Shown here: in pieces, positions 50,623 to 58,716 of the stretch
How the letters are laid out: each line of letters opens with the position of its first letter
Position numbering within the stretch: position 1 is the first letter of the stretch
Origin: Paenibacillus sp. RC67
Lineage (GTDB): Bacteria > Bacillota > Bacilli > Paenibacillales > NBRC-103111
Reading direction: 5' to 3'
DNA length: 64,000 nucleotides
NCBI RefSeq assembly: GCF_030020805.1
Contig: NZ_CP125098.1
Span: 262,001 to 326,000, forward strand
The notes under the pieces: model-generated
Seen by the model: only the letters and a program-made list of their open reading frames with translations
The model's database searches: none
What the model was told of the DNA's origin: nothing
Position numbers and translations under genes: made by a program

Positions 50623-51828
50623 ATGAAGAAATTCATGAACGTGCTTTGTGCTCTAACGGTGACGACGGTTGTATCGGCTGGATGCGCAACGAATACTACT
50701 GTACCAAATACGCCTACTTCCACTAGCGGAACGAACGGAAACGCAGCTGCTACGGAAGCACCCAAGAAATACGAACTTAATCTCATCACAGCCGGCGACA
50801 CGAACATGACCGATCTGCAAGAAAAGAACGTAGTTCTCAGCTTCCAAAAGCAGTTTCCAGGCGCCCAAGTTCGCGTCGTCAATTCTGGTGCCGGAGATGG
50901 CGGAACACAAAAAATATTCGAAAAACTAAAAGCGCAAAAAGATGCAGGCAAGAAGGAATGGGATATCGATCTTGCCATTGTGCATCAAAGCGGTATGCAG
51001 CAGCTCATTGATAACGATCTTTTGGACAAATGGGTTCCCCAATCTGCCAACAAGCAGTACGTCGTTTCCTCTGACAGTAAAAACAGCTTGGGTACCAACG
51101 TGGAAGGCTATGTTATTCCTCTGTTCCACAGTCAGGTTGCCTTTGCTTATAACCCTGATAAAGTAAAGAAATTCCCAGCAAATTTTGAAGAGTTAACCGC
51201 ATGGATCAAAGCGAATCCGAAGCGCTTCGGATATAACGGGATCCAGAACGGTGCAAGTGGTGTCGCTTTTGCTACTGCCTTTACATACTGGAAATCCGGC
51301 GATTATAAAAAGATGAGCGAAGGTCCATTTGATGCAGCATTAGAGCAAAAATGGCCGGCTATTCTAAAAGAACTCAAGGCACTGCCAGTGACCTATACCA
51401 ATGGGAACAATGGTACCCTCGATATGCTGAACCGCGGCGAGATCGACATGGGACCTGTATGGGTCGATATGTTTAACTTATGGGTGGATGAAGGCCGCAT
51501 GAATCCTAACTTTGGTCTGAAAATCCTCGATCCGGGCATACCAGGTCAACCAATGTATGTAGTCATTCCTAAGAATGCCAAGAACAAAGAAGCTGCTCTG
51601 AAATATGCCGATCTGCTGACTTCTCCTGAAACCCAAGCCAAGGTCATCGTAGAGAAAAACAGCTGGTATCCGGGTATAGACGCAACAGTGGTGCTTCCGA
51701 AGGTTAGCGAAGAGGGAAAGAAGAAGCTGTTTAAAGATATTACAGCAGAAGATCTGAATAAACGCGGCCAATCGTTCCCGATCAACACTTATTTTGATCA
51801 TCTGAAAACCGCCTATGAGAAAAACTAA
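50623..51828 (+). CDS. ABC solute-binding lipoprotein (PotD/2-AEP/iron-type)
   Basis: A 401-residue binding protein with a lipobox VSAGC (residues 17-21). The fold belongs to the cluster that binds polyamines, Fe(III) or 2-aminoethylphosphonate, with LNLITAGDTNMTDLQEKNVV and the NRGEIDMGPVWVDM region. ATG 50623 follows AGGGTGGGG and is preferred to GTG 50614. It leads a five-gene unit with two permeases, an ATPase and a phosphoesterase. The GntR/UTRA regulator and phosphoesterase make a phosphorus-containing substrate attractive, but this is unproven. Confidence 0.85.
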   Translation: MKKFMNVLCALTVTTVVSAGCATNTTVPNTPTSTSGTNGNAAATEAPKKYELNLITAGDTNMTDLQEKNVVLSFQKQFPGAQVRVVNSGAGDGGTQKIFEKLKAQKDAGKKEWDIDLAIVHQSGMQQLIDNDLLDKWVPQSANKQYVVSSDSKNSLGTNVEGYVIPLFHSQVAFAYNPDKVKKFPANFEELTAWIKANPKRFGYNGIQNGASGVAFATAFTYWKSGDYKKMSEGPFDAALEQKWPAILKELKALPVTYTNGNNGTLDMLNRGEIDMGPVWVDMFNLWVDEGRMNPNFGLKILDPGIPGQPMYVVIPKNAKNKEAALKYADLLTSPETQAKVIVEKNSWYPGIDATVVLPKVSEEGKKKLFKDITAEDLNKRGQSFPINTYFDHLKTAYEKN

Positions 51829-52657
51829 CTCACCACCCATCGTCTTCTGGCACAAGCTGGGCGGAGTAGGGCTTGTTACTCCTGCGGTTGTTGTTGTCGC
51901 GCTGCTCTTCCTGTATCCGTTCACGCTCTCCTTTATTTCTAGCCTGCGTTCGCAGGAAGGAATATGGACATTTGGTAATTACGTCGAAGCGATTTCTTTG
52001 TATGGCGGGGATGTAGTATTTACGCTATGGGTTTGTCTAGCTAGCCTCGCCTTGCTTACCCTGTTCACTGTGACGATCGGCGGGTTGCTGCGACTGGGTG
52101 CATACCCGGTGCTGGAATTTATATTCAAAATCCCTTTGTTTGTGCCATTCGTCGTTGCAGGGCACGCGATGCGAGTATTTCTAGCGCCACACGGCACGCT
52201 CAATTCGGCGATTGCTATCACGGGTTGGTTTAATCCGGATGCACTCCCATCCTTCGCGTTCACTACGTTTGGTCTCATCGCTGCTTTGGTTTGGAAAAAT
52301 CTTGGTTTGGCCCTGCTTCTGGTGCTTGGCGGATTTCGATCTGTAAATGAAGGGATGCTGGAAGCCGCAAGGGGAATGGGAGCAGGTAAGTTAAGGTTGA
52401 TCTGGCATTTCCTCGTGCCTATGAACAAGAGCAGTATCGGGGTTATGGCGGTACTGACCTTCACCTCCATGCTCGGGTGCTTCTCCATCCCTGCCATGCT
52501 GGGTAACGCAGGCGGTCAGCAAATGCTGATGATGGATTTGTACCATCAAAGCGTCTATCAGCATAATTACGGCTTAGCGAATGCGATTGGCGTTATTACT
52601 TACATAGCGTCCATGGGTGCTGCCATTTACTACTTAAAGGGGTTGGCGAAAAAATGA
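51815..52657 (+). CDS. ABC transporter permease (CysW/PotB type)
   Basis: A 280-residue permease with six hydrophobic segments and the conserved EAA loop (AARGMGAGKLRLIWHFLVPM, about residues 188-207). ATG 51815 lies inside the end of the binding-protein gene (14-base overlap), so translation is probably coupled. Its stop overlaps the next permease (ATGA). Confidence 0.9.
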   Translation: MRKTNSPPIVFWHKLGGVGLVTPAVVVVALLFLYPFTLSFISSLRSQEGIWTFGNYVEAISLYGGDVVFTLWVCLASLALLTLFTVTIGGLLRLGAYPVLEFIFKIPLFVPFVVAGHAMRVFLAPHGTLNSAIAITGWFNPDALPSFAFTTFGLIAALVWKNLGLALLLVLGGFRSVNEGMLEAARGMGAGKLRLIWHFLVPMNKSSIGVMAVLTFTSMLGCFSIPAMLGNAGGQQMLMMDLYHQSVYQHNYGLANAIGVITYIASMGAAIYYLKGLAKK

Positions 52658-53517
52658 ACAAAGTCATTTCATCGGCAGCTGCTTCTAACGGCTCGCTCAC
52701 ACCTAACGAGAGAAAAACGCCAATCGTTCGTATGACGCGTCGTCTGCTCATTTATGTCGCATCGATCTTTTTCATTTTTGGTCCATTGTCCAGTCTGCTT
52801 CTATGGTCGGTAGCGGAAAAGTGGTTCTGGCCTCATCCATTCCCGAACTCTTGGGGCTTCAAATACTGGACACAAGTATTCGAAGGAAAGATGCTCTCAT
52901 CTCTCGGACTAAGCTTCGTTATTGCTATTACGGTCACGCTGTTGTGTCTGGTGCTAACCGTGCCCTTATCTTATCTCATTGCACGTAACCGGCTTCCGTT
53001 AAAGCATTTGATCCTGCTGTTGTTTTTGCTGCCTCAGGCATTTCCTCAGCTTCCGGTATTCACGAATGCGATGACCTTTATGTACCGTTTCGATCTCGTA
53101 GGTACGTTGACAGGGCTGACTCTTATCCATTTGGTCGGCGCCATTGTATTTTCCGTATGGACATTGGTCTCTGTATTTCAATCTGTTGCAGAATCCATGG
53201 AAGAGGCCTCGTATATGCTGGGTGGCGGCAAAGTGTACACCTTTTTTCATGTGGTGCTGCCTATGGCGGCTCCGGGAATTATCGCAGGCTCCTTACTAGT
53301 TTTTTTATACTCGCTGGACGAATTTACGGGAAGCTTGCTGATTGGGGCACCTTTTCATATTACGATGCCGGTCTTCATGTACAACGCTGCGAACGGCTAT
53401 GAGATGCAGGTCGCATCGGTAACATCTGTGCTGTTGATGATACCGGGAATCGTGCTGCTGTTCTTCCTGCAGCGGTTTATGCGTTCAGAATATTTGGCTG
53501 CTTTTGGGAGGGTATAA
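52654..53517 (+). CDS. ABC transporter permease (PotC type)
   Basis: A 287-residue partner permease with six membrane segments and the EAA loop (EASYMLGGGKVYTFFHVVLP, about residues 186-205). It overlaps the first permease by four bases and ends two bases before the ATPase start. A polar N-terminal arm of about 30 residues precedes the first helix. Confidence 0.9.
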   Translation: MNKVISSAAASNGSLTPNERKTPIVRMTRRLLIYVASIFFIFGPLSSLLLWSVAEKWFWPHPFPNSWGFKYWTQVFEGKMLSSLGLSFVIAITVTLLCLVLTVPLSYLIARNRLPLKHLILLLFLLPQAFPQLPVFTNAMTFMYRFDLVGTLTGLTLIHLVGAIVFSVWTLVSVFQSVAESMEEASYMLGGGKVYTFFHVVLPMAAPGIIAGSLLVFLYSLDEFTGSLLIGAPFHITMPVFMYNAANGYEMQVASVTSVLLMIPGIVLLFFLQRFMRSEYLAAFGRV

Positions 53518-53518
53518 G

Positions 53519-54565
53519 ATGGGCATTACCATTCAAGGCTTGAATAAGCGCTACGGCAAAAAGAGAGGCATTACGGACATCAACCTGCAGCTACCCGCAG
53601 GCGGATTGACGGCTATCGTAGGGCCTAGCGGATGCGGAAAAACAACACTGCTGCGAACGTTAGCCGGATTTTTAACGGCTGATGAAGGCGATATCTTGTT
53701 CGGCGGCCGCAATGTGACTCATACATCACCTCAGCAGCGGAAGGCTGCTATGGTTTTTCAGCATTACGCGCTCTGGCCGCATATGACCGTGTTCGACAAT
53801 GTAGCCTATGGTCTGAAGCTGCAGAAGGTTTCCAAGCAGGAGCGGGAAACTCGTGTGCGCGAGGTGCTGGAAAGAGTGGAGATTGATACAACGGATGCAA
53901 ATACCCGTTATCCGCAGCAATATTCTGGCGGGCAGCAGCAGCGCATAGCGCTGGCCCGTGCTCTCGTTGTACAGCCTGAGGTGCTGCTGCTCGACGAGCC
54001 GTTATCTAACTTGGATGCGAAGGTACGTCAGAGACTTCGGGTTGGCATTCGCGACATTCAGCAATCCTTTGGCATTACGGCAGTCTATGTCACCCATGAT
54101 CAGGAAGAAGCCTTATCCATGGCGGATTATGTGATTGTGATGAATGAAGGACGGGTAGAGCAGGCAGGAACGCCGGAAGAAATTTATCGCCAGCCCTCTA
54201 CCTATTTCACGGCTCATTTTCTCGGGGAAAGCCATACACTCTCCCTTTATCGCGAGGGTACGCTGCAAAGACTCGTTATTCGCTCGGGTGACTCGAAGAT
54301 AGAGCCAATCACTGAAGCGGGACAAAATGATCCTAAGAACCGGCGTGCATATCAGGGTGAAGCAGATAAGCGGCAGGTTTGGGAAGAGAATGGGTATTTC
54401 ATTCTGGAAGGTGCCATTCGCCATCATTTATTCATGGGGTCCTATTACCGCTATATGGTGGAAATTGAAGGCCAGCCCATATTTGTTGACGATGAGGCGC
54501 TCCTCCCGACAGGTCCTTGTAGCGTGAAGATCCCTGACAATAAAGCTTATTGGTTCGCTGTTTAA
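53519..54565 (+). CDS. ABC transporter ATP-binding subunit (PotA/FbpC type)
   Basis: A 348-residue ATPase with Walker A GPSGCGKTT (35-43), Q-loop FQHYALWPH, signature YSGGQQQR, Walker B LLLLDEP and H-loop YVTHDQEEALS. A short C-terminal TOBE-like domain (about 240-345) follows. ATG 53519 has GGGAGGG about 5 bases upstream and is preferred to TTG 53504. It energises the importer encoded by the three preceding genes. Confidence 0.92.
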   Translation: MGITIQGLNKRYGKKRGITDINLQLPAGGLTAIVGPSGCGKTTLLRTLAGFLTADEGDILFGGRNVTHTSPQQRKAAMVFQHYALWPHMTVFDNVAYGLKLQKVSKQERETRVREVLERVEIDTTDANTRYPQQYSGGQQQRIALARALVVQPEVLLLDEPLSNLDAKVRQRLRVGIRDIQQSFGITAVYVTHDQEEALSMADYVIVMNEGRVEQAGTPEEIYRQPSTYFTAHFLGESHTLSLYREGTLQRLVIRSGDSKIEPITEAGQNDPKNRRAYQGEADKRQVWEENGYFILEGAIRHHLFMGSYYRYMVEIEGQPIFVDDEALLPTGPCSVKIPDNKAYWFAV

Positions 54566-54602
54566 TCGATGTAAATCCTGTACTAATGGAGGTCTTATAT
54601 CT

Positions 54603-55424
54603 ATGCGATTTATTATAATGGGAGATTTTCATTATTCCTTGATGGGCGACAGTGCCGCTGAACTATTGCAAGCAAGAGATAGCTTCTACGAGGAGATGCT
54701 GGAGCATTTTATCCGAATGGATGCAGAGTTCCATATTTCCATAGGTGATCTTACGCACGAGGGGCTGCCTGAAGAGTTTGATTACGTGTTCAATCGGATA
54801 GGGAATAGCGAATGCAACTTTATTCAAGTACTGGGAAACCATGATGCCTATACGCTGCCGAAAGCCGAGATTATGGGGCTTACTCGACAACAGCGATATC
54901 ATACGATCGATAGTGACGAAGCTATGCTGATCTTTCTGGATACGACTAAAGAAATGAACCGGATCGATTGGGGTGGAGAACTGGATGTAGAACAGCTGGA
55001 ATGGCTGAAAGTCCAGCTCGACAAGTCCGGTCATAAGCCAGTTTTTATTTTCGCTCACCATCCCGTGTACGGAACGACGGCACATTCCACCCTGGAGAAA
55101 ATGTCGATTGATCCTACTATCGATATGCTGGAGGTTCTAAAACGGAAGCAAGGCCCCGGCTTCTACTTTTGCGGACATAACCATATGAATTCGATCGTTC
55201 AAAAGGAGAATTGGCATTTTATTCAGACCGCCGCTTGCCTTGACGTTCCTGCTTTTCGCAGGGTTGAGCTAACGGATCGAGGGGTTCAAATCGATCTTGT
55301 AGATGTAAATAACACAGAATTAGCGGAGCATATCACGATTTTTAATACCGGCATACCGGGCTTCACTCCTGTCTCAGAGGCTTGTGGAGAGGAAGCGGAT
55401 CAGCGTTTGCAGGTTATTTTCTAA
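54603..55424 (+). CDS. Calcineurin-like metallophosphoesterase (class III phosphodiesterase type)
   Basis: A 273-residue enzyme with all metal-binding motifs: D8-x-H10 (GDFH), GD at 48-49 (GDLTH), GNHD at 78-81, HHP near 150, and GHNH at 191-194. This matches CpdA/GpdQ-like phosphodiesterases, which hydrolyse cyclic nucleotides or glycerophosphodiesters. TGGAGG lies before ATG 54603. It has no signal peptide, so it is cytoplasmic. As last gene of the ABC operon it probably works on the imported compound. Confidence 0.87.
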   Translation: MRFIIMGDFHYSLMGDSAAELLQARDSFYEEMLEHFIRMDAEFHISIGDLTHEGLPEEFDYVFNRIGNSECNFIQVLGNHDAYTLPKAEIMGLTRQQRYHTIDSDEAMLIFLDTTKEMNRIDWGGELDVEQLEWLKVQLDKSGHKPVFIFAHHPVYGTTAHSTLEKMSIDPTIDMLEVLKRKQGPGFYFCGHNHMNSIVQKENWHFIQTAACLDVPAFRRVELTDRGVQIDLVDVNNTELAEHITIFNTGIPGFTPVSEACGEEADQRLQVIF

Positions 55425-55450
55425 AAAAATGTCCGCTCCTTCGGAGAAGA

Positions 55451-55478
55451 GCACTGGCCAAATCGGTCGGTGCTTTTT
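55451..55478 (+). terminator. Intrinsic terminator after the phosphoesterase gene
   Basis: GCACTGGCC-AAATC-GGTCGGTGC followed by TTTTTG, a member of the recurring hairpin family. Confidence 0.85.
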
Positions 55479-55512
55479 GATTCGTTGTGTCGAGGAACAT
55501 TCATTAAGGAAG

Positions 55513-55553
55513 TTGCACAAACTAAGTATTATTTGTATTATAATAAATAATAC
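55513..55553 (+). promoter_or_regulatory. Promoter with inverted repeat for the YtrA-type regulator
   Basis: TTGCAC (55513-55518), 17 bases, TATTAT (55536-55541). A 9-bp perfect inverted repeat GTATTATTT (55526-55534) / AAATAATAC (55545-55553) brackets the -10. It is a probable autoregulatory operator. Confidence 0.7.
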
Positions 55554-55581
55554 AAAATGTGATTAGAGGTGAATGTATAAC

Positions 55582-55971
55582 ATGATTATCTCCTTGCAAT
55601 TAGACAGTGAAACCCCTCTCTATGAACAGCTGCGCAACCAAATCGTTATTGGAATTGCGACGGGTGAATTAGCGGCTCAAGAGAAGCTTCCGACCGTCCG
55701 GCAGCTTGCTGATGATTTGGGCATCAATACGATGACGGTGAATAAAGCCTATTCTTTGTTGAAGCAGGAAGGTTATATTGTAATCGATCGGCGGCATGGA
55801 GCTAAGGTAAGCCCTCGACCGCAAGAGGGGCCTGATCCTTCCCCGCAATTAGAAAAGCAGCTTCAACTAATTATCGCGCAAGCTACGATTCAAGGGATGG
55901 ATCAGTCGCGGTTTCAAACGTTATGCTCTCAGATTTTTTCTAAAATGACGTATCGGCATTCCAACGCTTAA
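55582..55971 (+). CDS. GntR family regulator, YtrA subfamily
   Basis: A 129-residue regulator made of one winged HTH (about 5-75; SETPLYEQLRNQIVIGIATG, then KLPTVRQLADDLGINTMTVN) and a short C-terminal dimerisation helix pair, the YtrA layout. ATG 55582 is preferred to ATG 55573 because GAGGTG then lies about 10 bases upstream. It is followed by a membrane-protein gene it likely co-regulates with itself through the inverted repeat at 55526-55553. YtrA regulators often respond to envelope-active antibiotics. Confidence 0.88.
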   Translation: MIISLQLDSETPLYEQLRNQIVIGIATGELAAQEKLPTVRQLADDLGINTMTVNKAYSLLKQEGYIVIDRRHGAKVSPRPQEGPDPSPQLEKQLQLIIAQATIQGMDQSRFQTLCSQIFSKMTYRHSNA

Positions 55972-55990
55972 TAGAAAGGAGTGAATTCCT

Positions 55991-57370
55991 ATACTTACAG
56001 CAATTTTACTAGGCGTAGCCATCATCAATTTCATTGTGTTATTAGCCACCTACAAGCCGCAGGCAAAATACAGCAAAGGCATGCTGTTTGCGGTCACCTT
56101 GCCTGCTCATGTGATAGACGATGCGAGCATCCAGAACATTCAAGCGCAGTTCAACAAGCAGCTAACAAAAGCGAGTCTGTGGATGACGGCCTTCCTAATT
56201 CCATTGGTGCTGCTCCATGACTGGTCTGCTTATCAAGTAATCTATTTTTTTGTATGGTTCTCCGTTTTCTTTATGTTGATGGTCGTTCCGTTTCGCCATG
56301 CTTTTAGAGATACTTTGGCATTGAAACGTGAAAAGGAATGGTTCGTCGGTACCAAACGTGTCATTCGGAGCGATTTGCGTGTAGCCTACTTGAAAAATCA
56401 GCGTTCCGCTTCCATCTGGCTGTTCGCGATTCCAATTGCGATGTCCATCGGTCTTATACTGTGGGATGCAGGTGATCCGAATCTCTTGGGTATAGCTGTC
56501 AGCGGGTTCGCAGTTACCGTTCTCTTTTTACTCATTTCCAGCGTTATGCGCAGGACCAAGGCTAGAGTATACAGTGCCAACAGTGAAATCAACGTAAGCT
56601 TAAATCAAGCAAGACGTAGATACACCTCTTACTTGTGGTTATTTATGGCGATTATTGAGAACATACACTTTTTGCTCATAGGCTTGTTTATAACTAGTGA
56701 AAATGAACCTGTTGCAGGGTTATGGATTACCCTTACTTTGCTGTTCATTGCGATTCCAGTTGGCTTGGTGGTGTACGTTTATCGTAAAATCACTTCCGTG
56801 GAGCAAGAAACATTGGCACAAGACGGCAAAACCATCTATACGGACGATGACGAGTTCTGGAGCAATGGATTTACGTACCATAATCCTCAGGATAGAAGCA
56901 TTTTGGTCCCTAAGCGTGTAGGGGTAGGGGAAACTATAAATACGGGGACTTGGGTAGGAAAAATGATCGCATGGGGAAGTGTCGGGTTGGTAGCAGTCGT
57001 TATCATCGGTGTTTCGTTTATGCTAATCCGTTCTGAGATGACCTCTCCTGTTTTAACAGTCACACCTGAGCATAGAATCCAGATTGATTACCCGATGTAT
57101 TCTTTTGGCTTCAACATGGCAGACATCAAACAAATGGAGCTCGTTGACAGTGTTCCTTCCGGAATCAAAACGAATGGAGAAGCTACTGAGAAGCAAGCCC
57201 GCGGACATTTTCGCCTTAAAGAGCTGGGCAATGCAAGACTATATATTTTCAAAAACAATCCGCCATATATTCGGATCAAGCTGAATGATGTGTACATTTT
57301 CTACAATGAGAAGGATCCGCAGCAAACGAAGCAGTTATTTGAACAGCTGCAAAAGCAGGTAGGAGAGTAA
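55991..57370 (+). CDS. Multi-pass membrane protein, apparent ATA start
   Basis: About 459 residues with roughly eight hydrophobic segments and a C-terminal extracytoplasmic PH-like domain (about 350-455; TVTPEHRIQIDYPMYSFGFN). The reading frame opens after a stop at 55982 and has no ATG, GTG or TTG until GTG 56036, which lacks a ribosome site and would remove the first membrane helix. AAAGGAG (55975-55981) lies 9 bases before ATA 55991, exactly where an ATG would be expected (ATA CTT ACA GCA). The start is thus either a rare ATA or a mutated ATG. It is paired with the YtrA-type regulator; the function is unknown. Confidence 0.7.
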   Translation: MLTAILLGVAIINFIVLLATYKPQAKYSKGMLFAVTLPAHVIDDASIQNIQAQFNKQLTKASLWMTAFLIPLVLLHDWSAYQVIYFFVWFSVFFMLMVVPFRHAFRDTLALKREKEWFVGTKRVIRSDLRVAYLKNQRSASIWLFAIPIAMSIGLILWDAGDPNLLGIAVSGFAVTVLFLLISSVMRRTKARVYSANSEINVSLNQARRRYTSYLWLFMAIIENIHFLLIGLFITSENEPVAGLWITLTLLFIAIPVGLVVYVYRKITSVEQETLAQDGKTIYTDDDEFWSNGFTYHNPQDRSILVPKRVGVGETINTGTWVGKMIAWGSVGLVAVVIIGVSFMLIRSEMTSPVLTVTPEHRIQIDYPMYSFGFNMADIKQMELVDSVPSGIKTNGEATEKQARGHFRLKELGNARLYIFKNNPPYIRIKLNDVYIFYNEKDPQQTKQLFEQLQKQVGE

Positions 57371-57401
57371 CCCTCTTGTTCTTTTCAAGTTCAACTGCTT
57401 T

Positions 57402-58565
57402 TCACTCATCCATCAAACCTCGGAACAAGCCATTTCGGCCGTTATTTTTGGCCATGTAAAGAGCCTTGTCACAGGAAGTGTAGAGTGTCTCCAATTGTGT
57501 GTGTTGATCAGGCGTAACGGTGAGAATCCCCATACTAATGGTGTACGTTATAGGTAAACCACGGTGGTCCGCTCCATCAAGCATCTGCTTAATGCGTTCG
57601 GCGATTTTGTTGGATTCGGCTTCGTCCTTTCCAGGCAGCATGATTCCAAATTCATCACCTCCATAACGAACAAACAAATCCTCTGGGCTTAGTTGCTGCT
57701 TGATTCGTGAAGTAAGATCCTGCAGCACTTGATCCCCTATGGTATGGCCATGAGTATCATTAATCGTTTTAAACCAATCGATATCGAACAGCATATAAGA
57801 TATGGGTTTCTTCTTTTTGGCATAGTCGGTGAGGTGTTGTTTGGCAAGGGAAGTAAAGGTTCTGCGGTTCAAAGTGCCTGTTAAATCATCAAAGCTGGCC
57901 AAACGGATTAATTCTTGGTCGGCTTTTTCCTTCAGTAAAAGGATAAATCCTGTATTTCCCAAAATCATGACAATATAAAGAGCCAGGAATGCCATCGTCT
58001 GATAAATGCCGGGAGTAAAGAGGCTTGTCTTCAGTGGAAAAAGGAGAGCGCCGCTCCCCCTGATCAAAGAAGTCGCAATAACAAATAGATAAAAATAACC
58101 CATTATCTTCATAAGCAAGGTTTGGGTTCTCCCGAGGATCATCCGATAAACAGGCATTATGATGACCACTGTTATAAAAGATGAATAGGCAATCCGCAAA
58201 TGTTCTTGGTTATCAAAGAGAACGATCAGTTGAAACCCGACAATACTGAAGGCAGTCAAAACAAAATAAAACCTTTTGGTTATAGGGCGAACCGAATGTT
58301 GAAGACTCATAATGGATAAGATTTCTAAGGATGCCCCGATAAATAGGATCGAGTTAGCAAGCGAGATGGATAGAAAGTCGGGAATTTCTCCGCGAAAAGC
58401 TTGTAGAAACCATGTTGCGGTCTGTGCGCATTTTGCCAAAAAGAAGGTTTTGACGGTGATATCCTTGGCATGATCATGCCAATACGCAGTTATAAGGATC
58501 AAAGTAAATAAATGCCCTACTCCAAGCGATATAAAAATCGTTCTTGCATCCAAGAGTAAATCCAT
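57402..58565 (-). CDS. Membrane diguanylate cyclase (GGDEF)
   Basis: A 387-residue protein with about seven hydrophobic segments (residues 5-215) and a C-terminal GGDEF domain (about 225-385). The active-site motif YGGDEFG (about 300-306) is intact, so c-di-GMP synthesis from GTP is expected. The inhibitory I-site position just before it reads SPED instead of RxxD, so product feedback is probably absent. LTGTLNRR and DIDWFKTINDTHGH are normal for the family. The N-terminal membrane part is a likely sensor of unknown signal. The ribosome site is weak. Confidence 0.9.
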   Translation of the reverse strand: MDLLLDARTIFISLGVGHLFTLILITAYWHDHAKDITVKTFFLAKCAQTATWFLQAFRGEIPDFLSISLANSILFIGASLEILSIMSLQHSVRPITKRFYFVLTAFSIVGFQLIVLFDNQEHLRIAYSSFITVVIIMPVYRMILGRTQTLLMKIMGYFYLFVIATSLIRGSGALLFPLKTSLFTPGIYQTMAFLALYIVMILGNTGFILLLKEKADQELIRLASFDDLTGTLNRRTFTSLAKQHLTDYAKKKKPISYMLFDIDWFKTINDTHGHTIGDQVLQDLTSRIKQQLSPEDLFVRYGGDEFGIMLPGKDEAESNKIAERIKQMLDGADHRGLPITYTISMGILTVTPDQHTQLETLYTSCDKALYMAKNNGRNGLFRGLMDE

Positions 58566-58716
58566 GATGAGCCACCATCTTTTAAGGGAATTTCCAGTCC
58601 ATTTGAGTATAACAAAAGTCGAGGGTTCTTATATATACTTCCGTCCCTTATTGAAGGTGGAATTTATTTCCTGTCCTTTATTGGGACTGGATAGGCGCCT
58701 CATCTTCATGCCAGAC

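Noticed and set aside
55981..56220. 79-codon ORF starting at GTG with a good ribosome site
   Set aside because: It overlaps out of frame the much longer membrane-protein frame and its sequence is not protein-like; the ribosome site is better explained by the ATA 55991 start.
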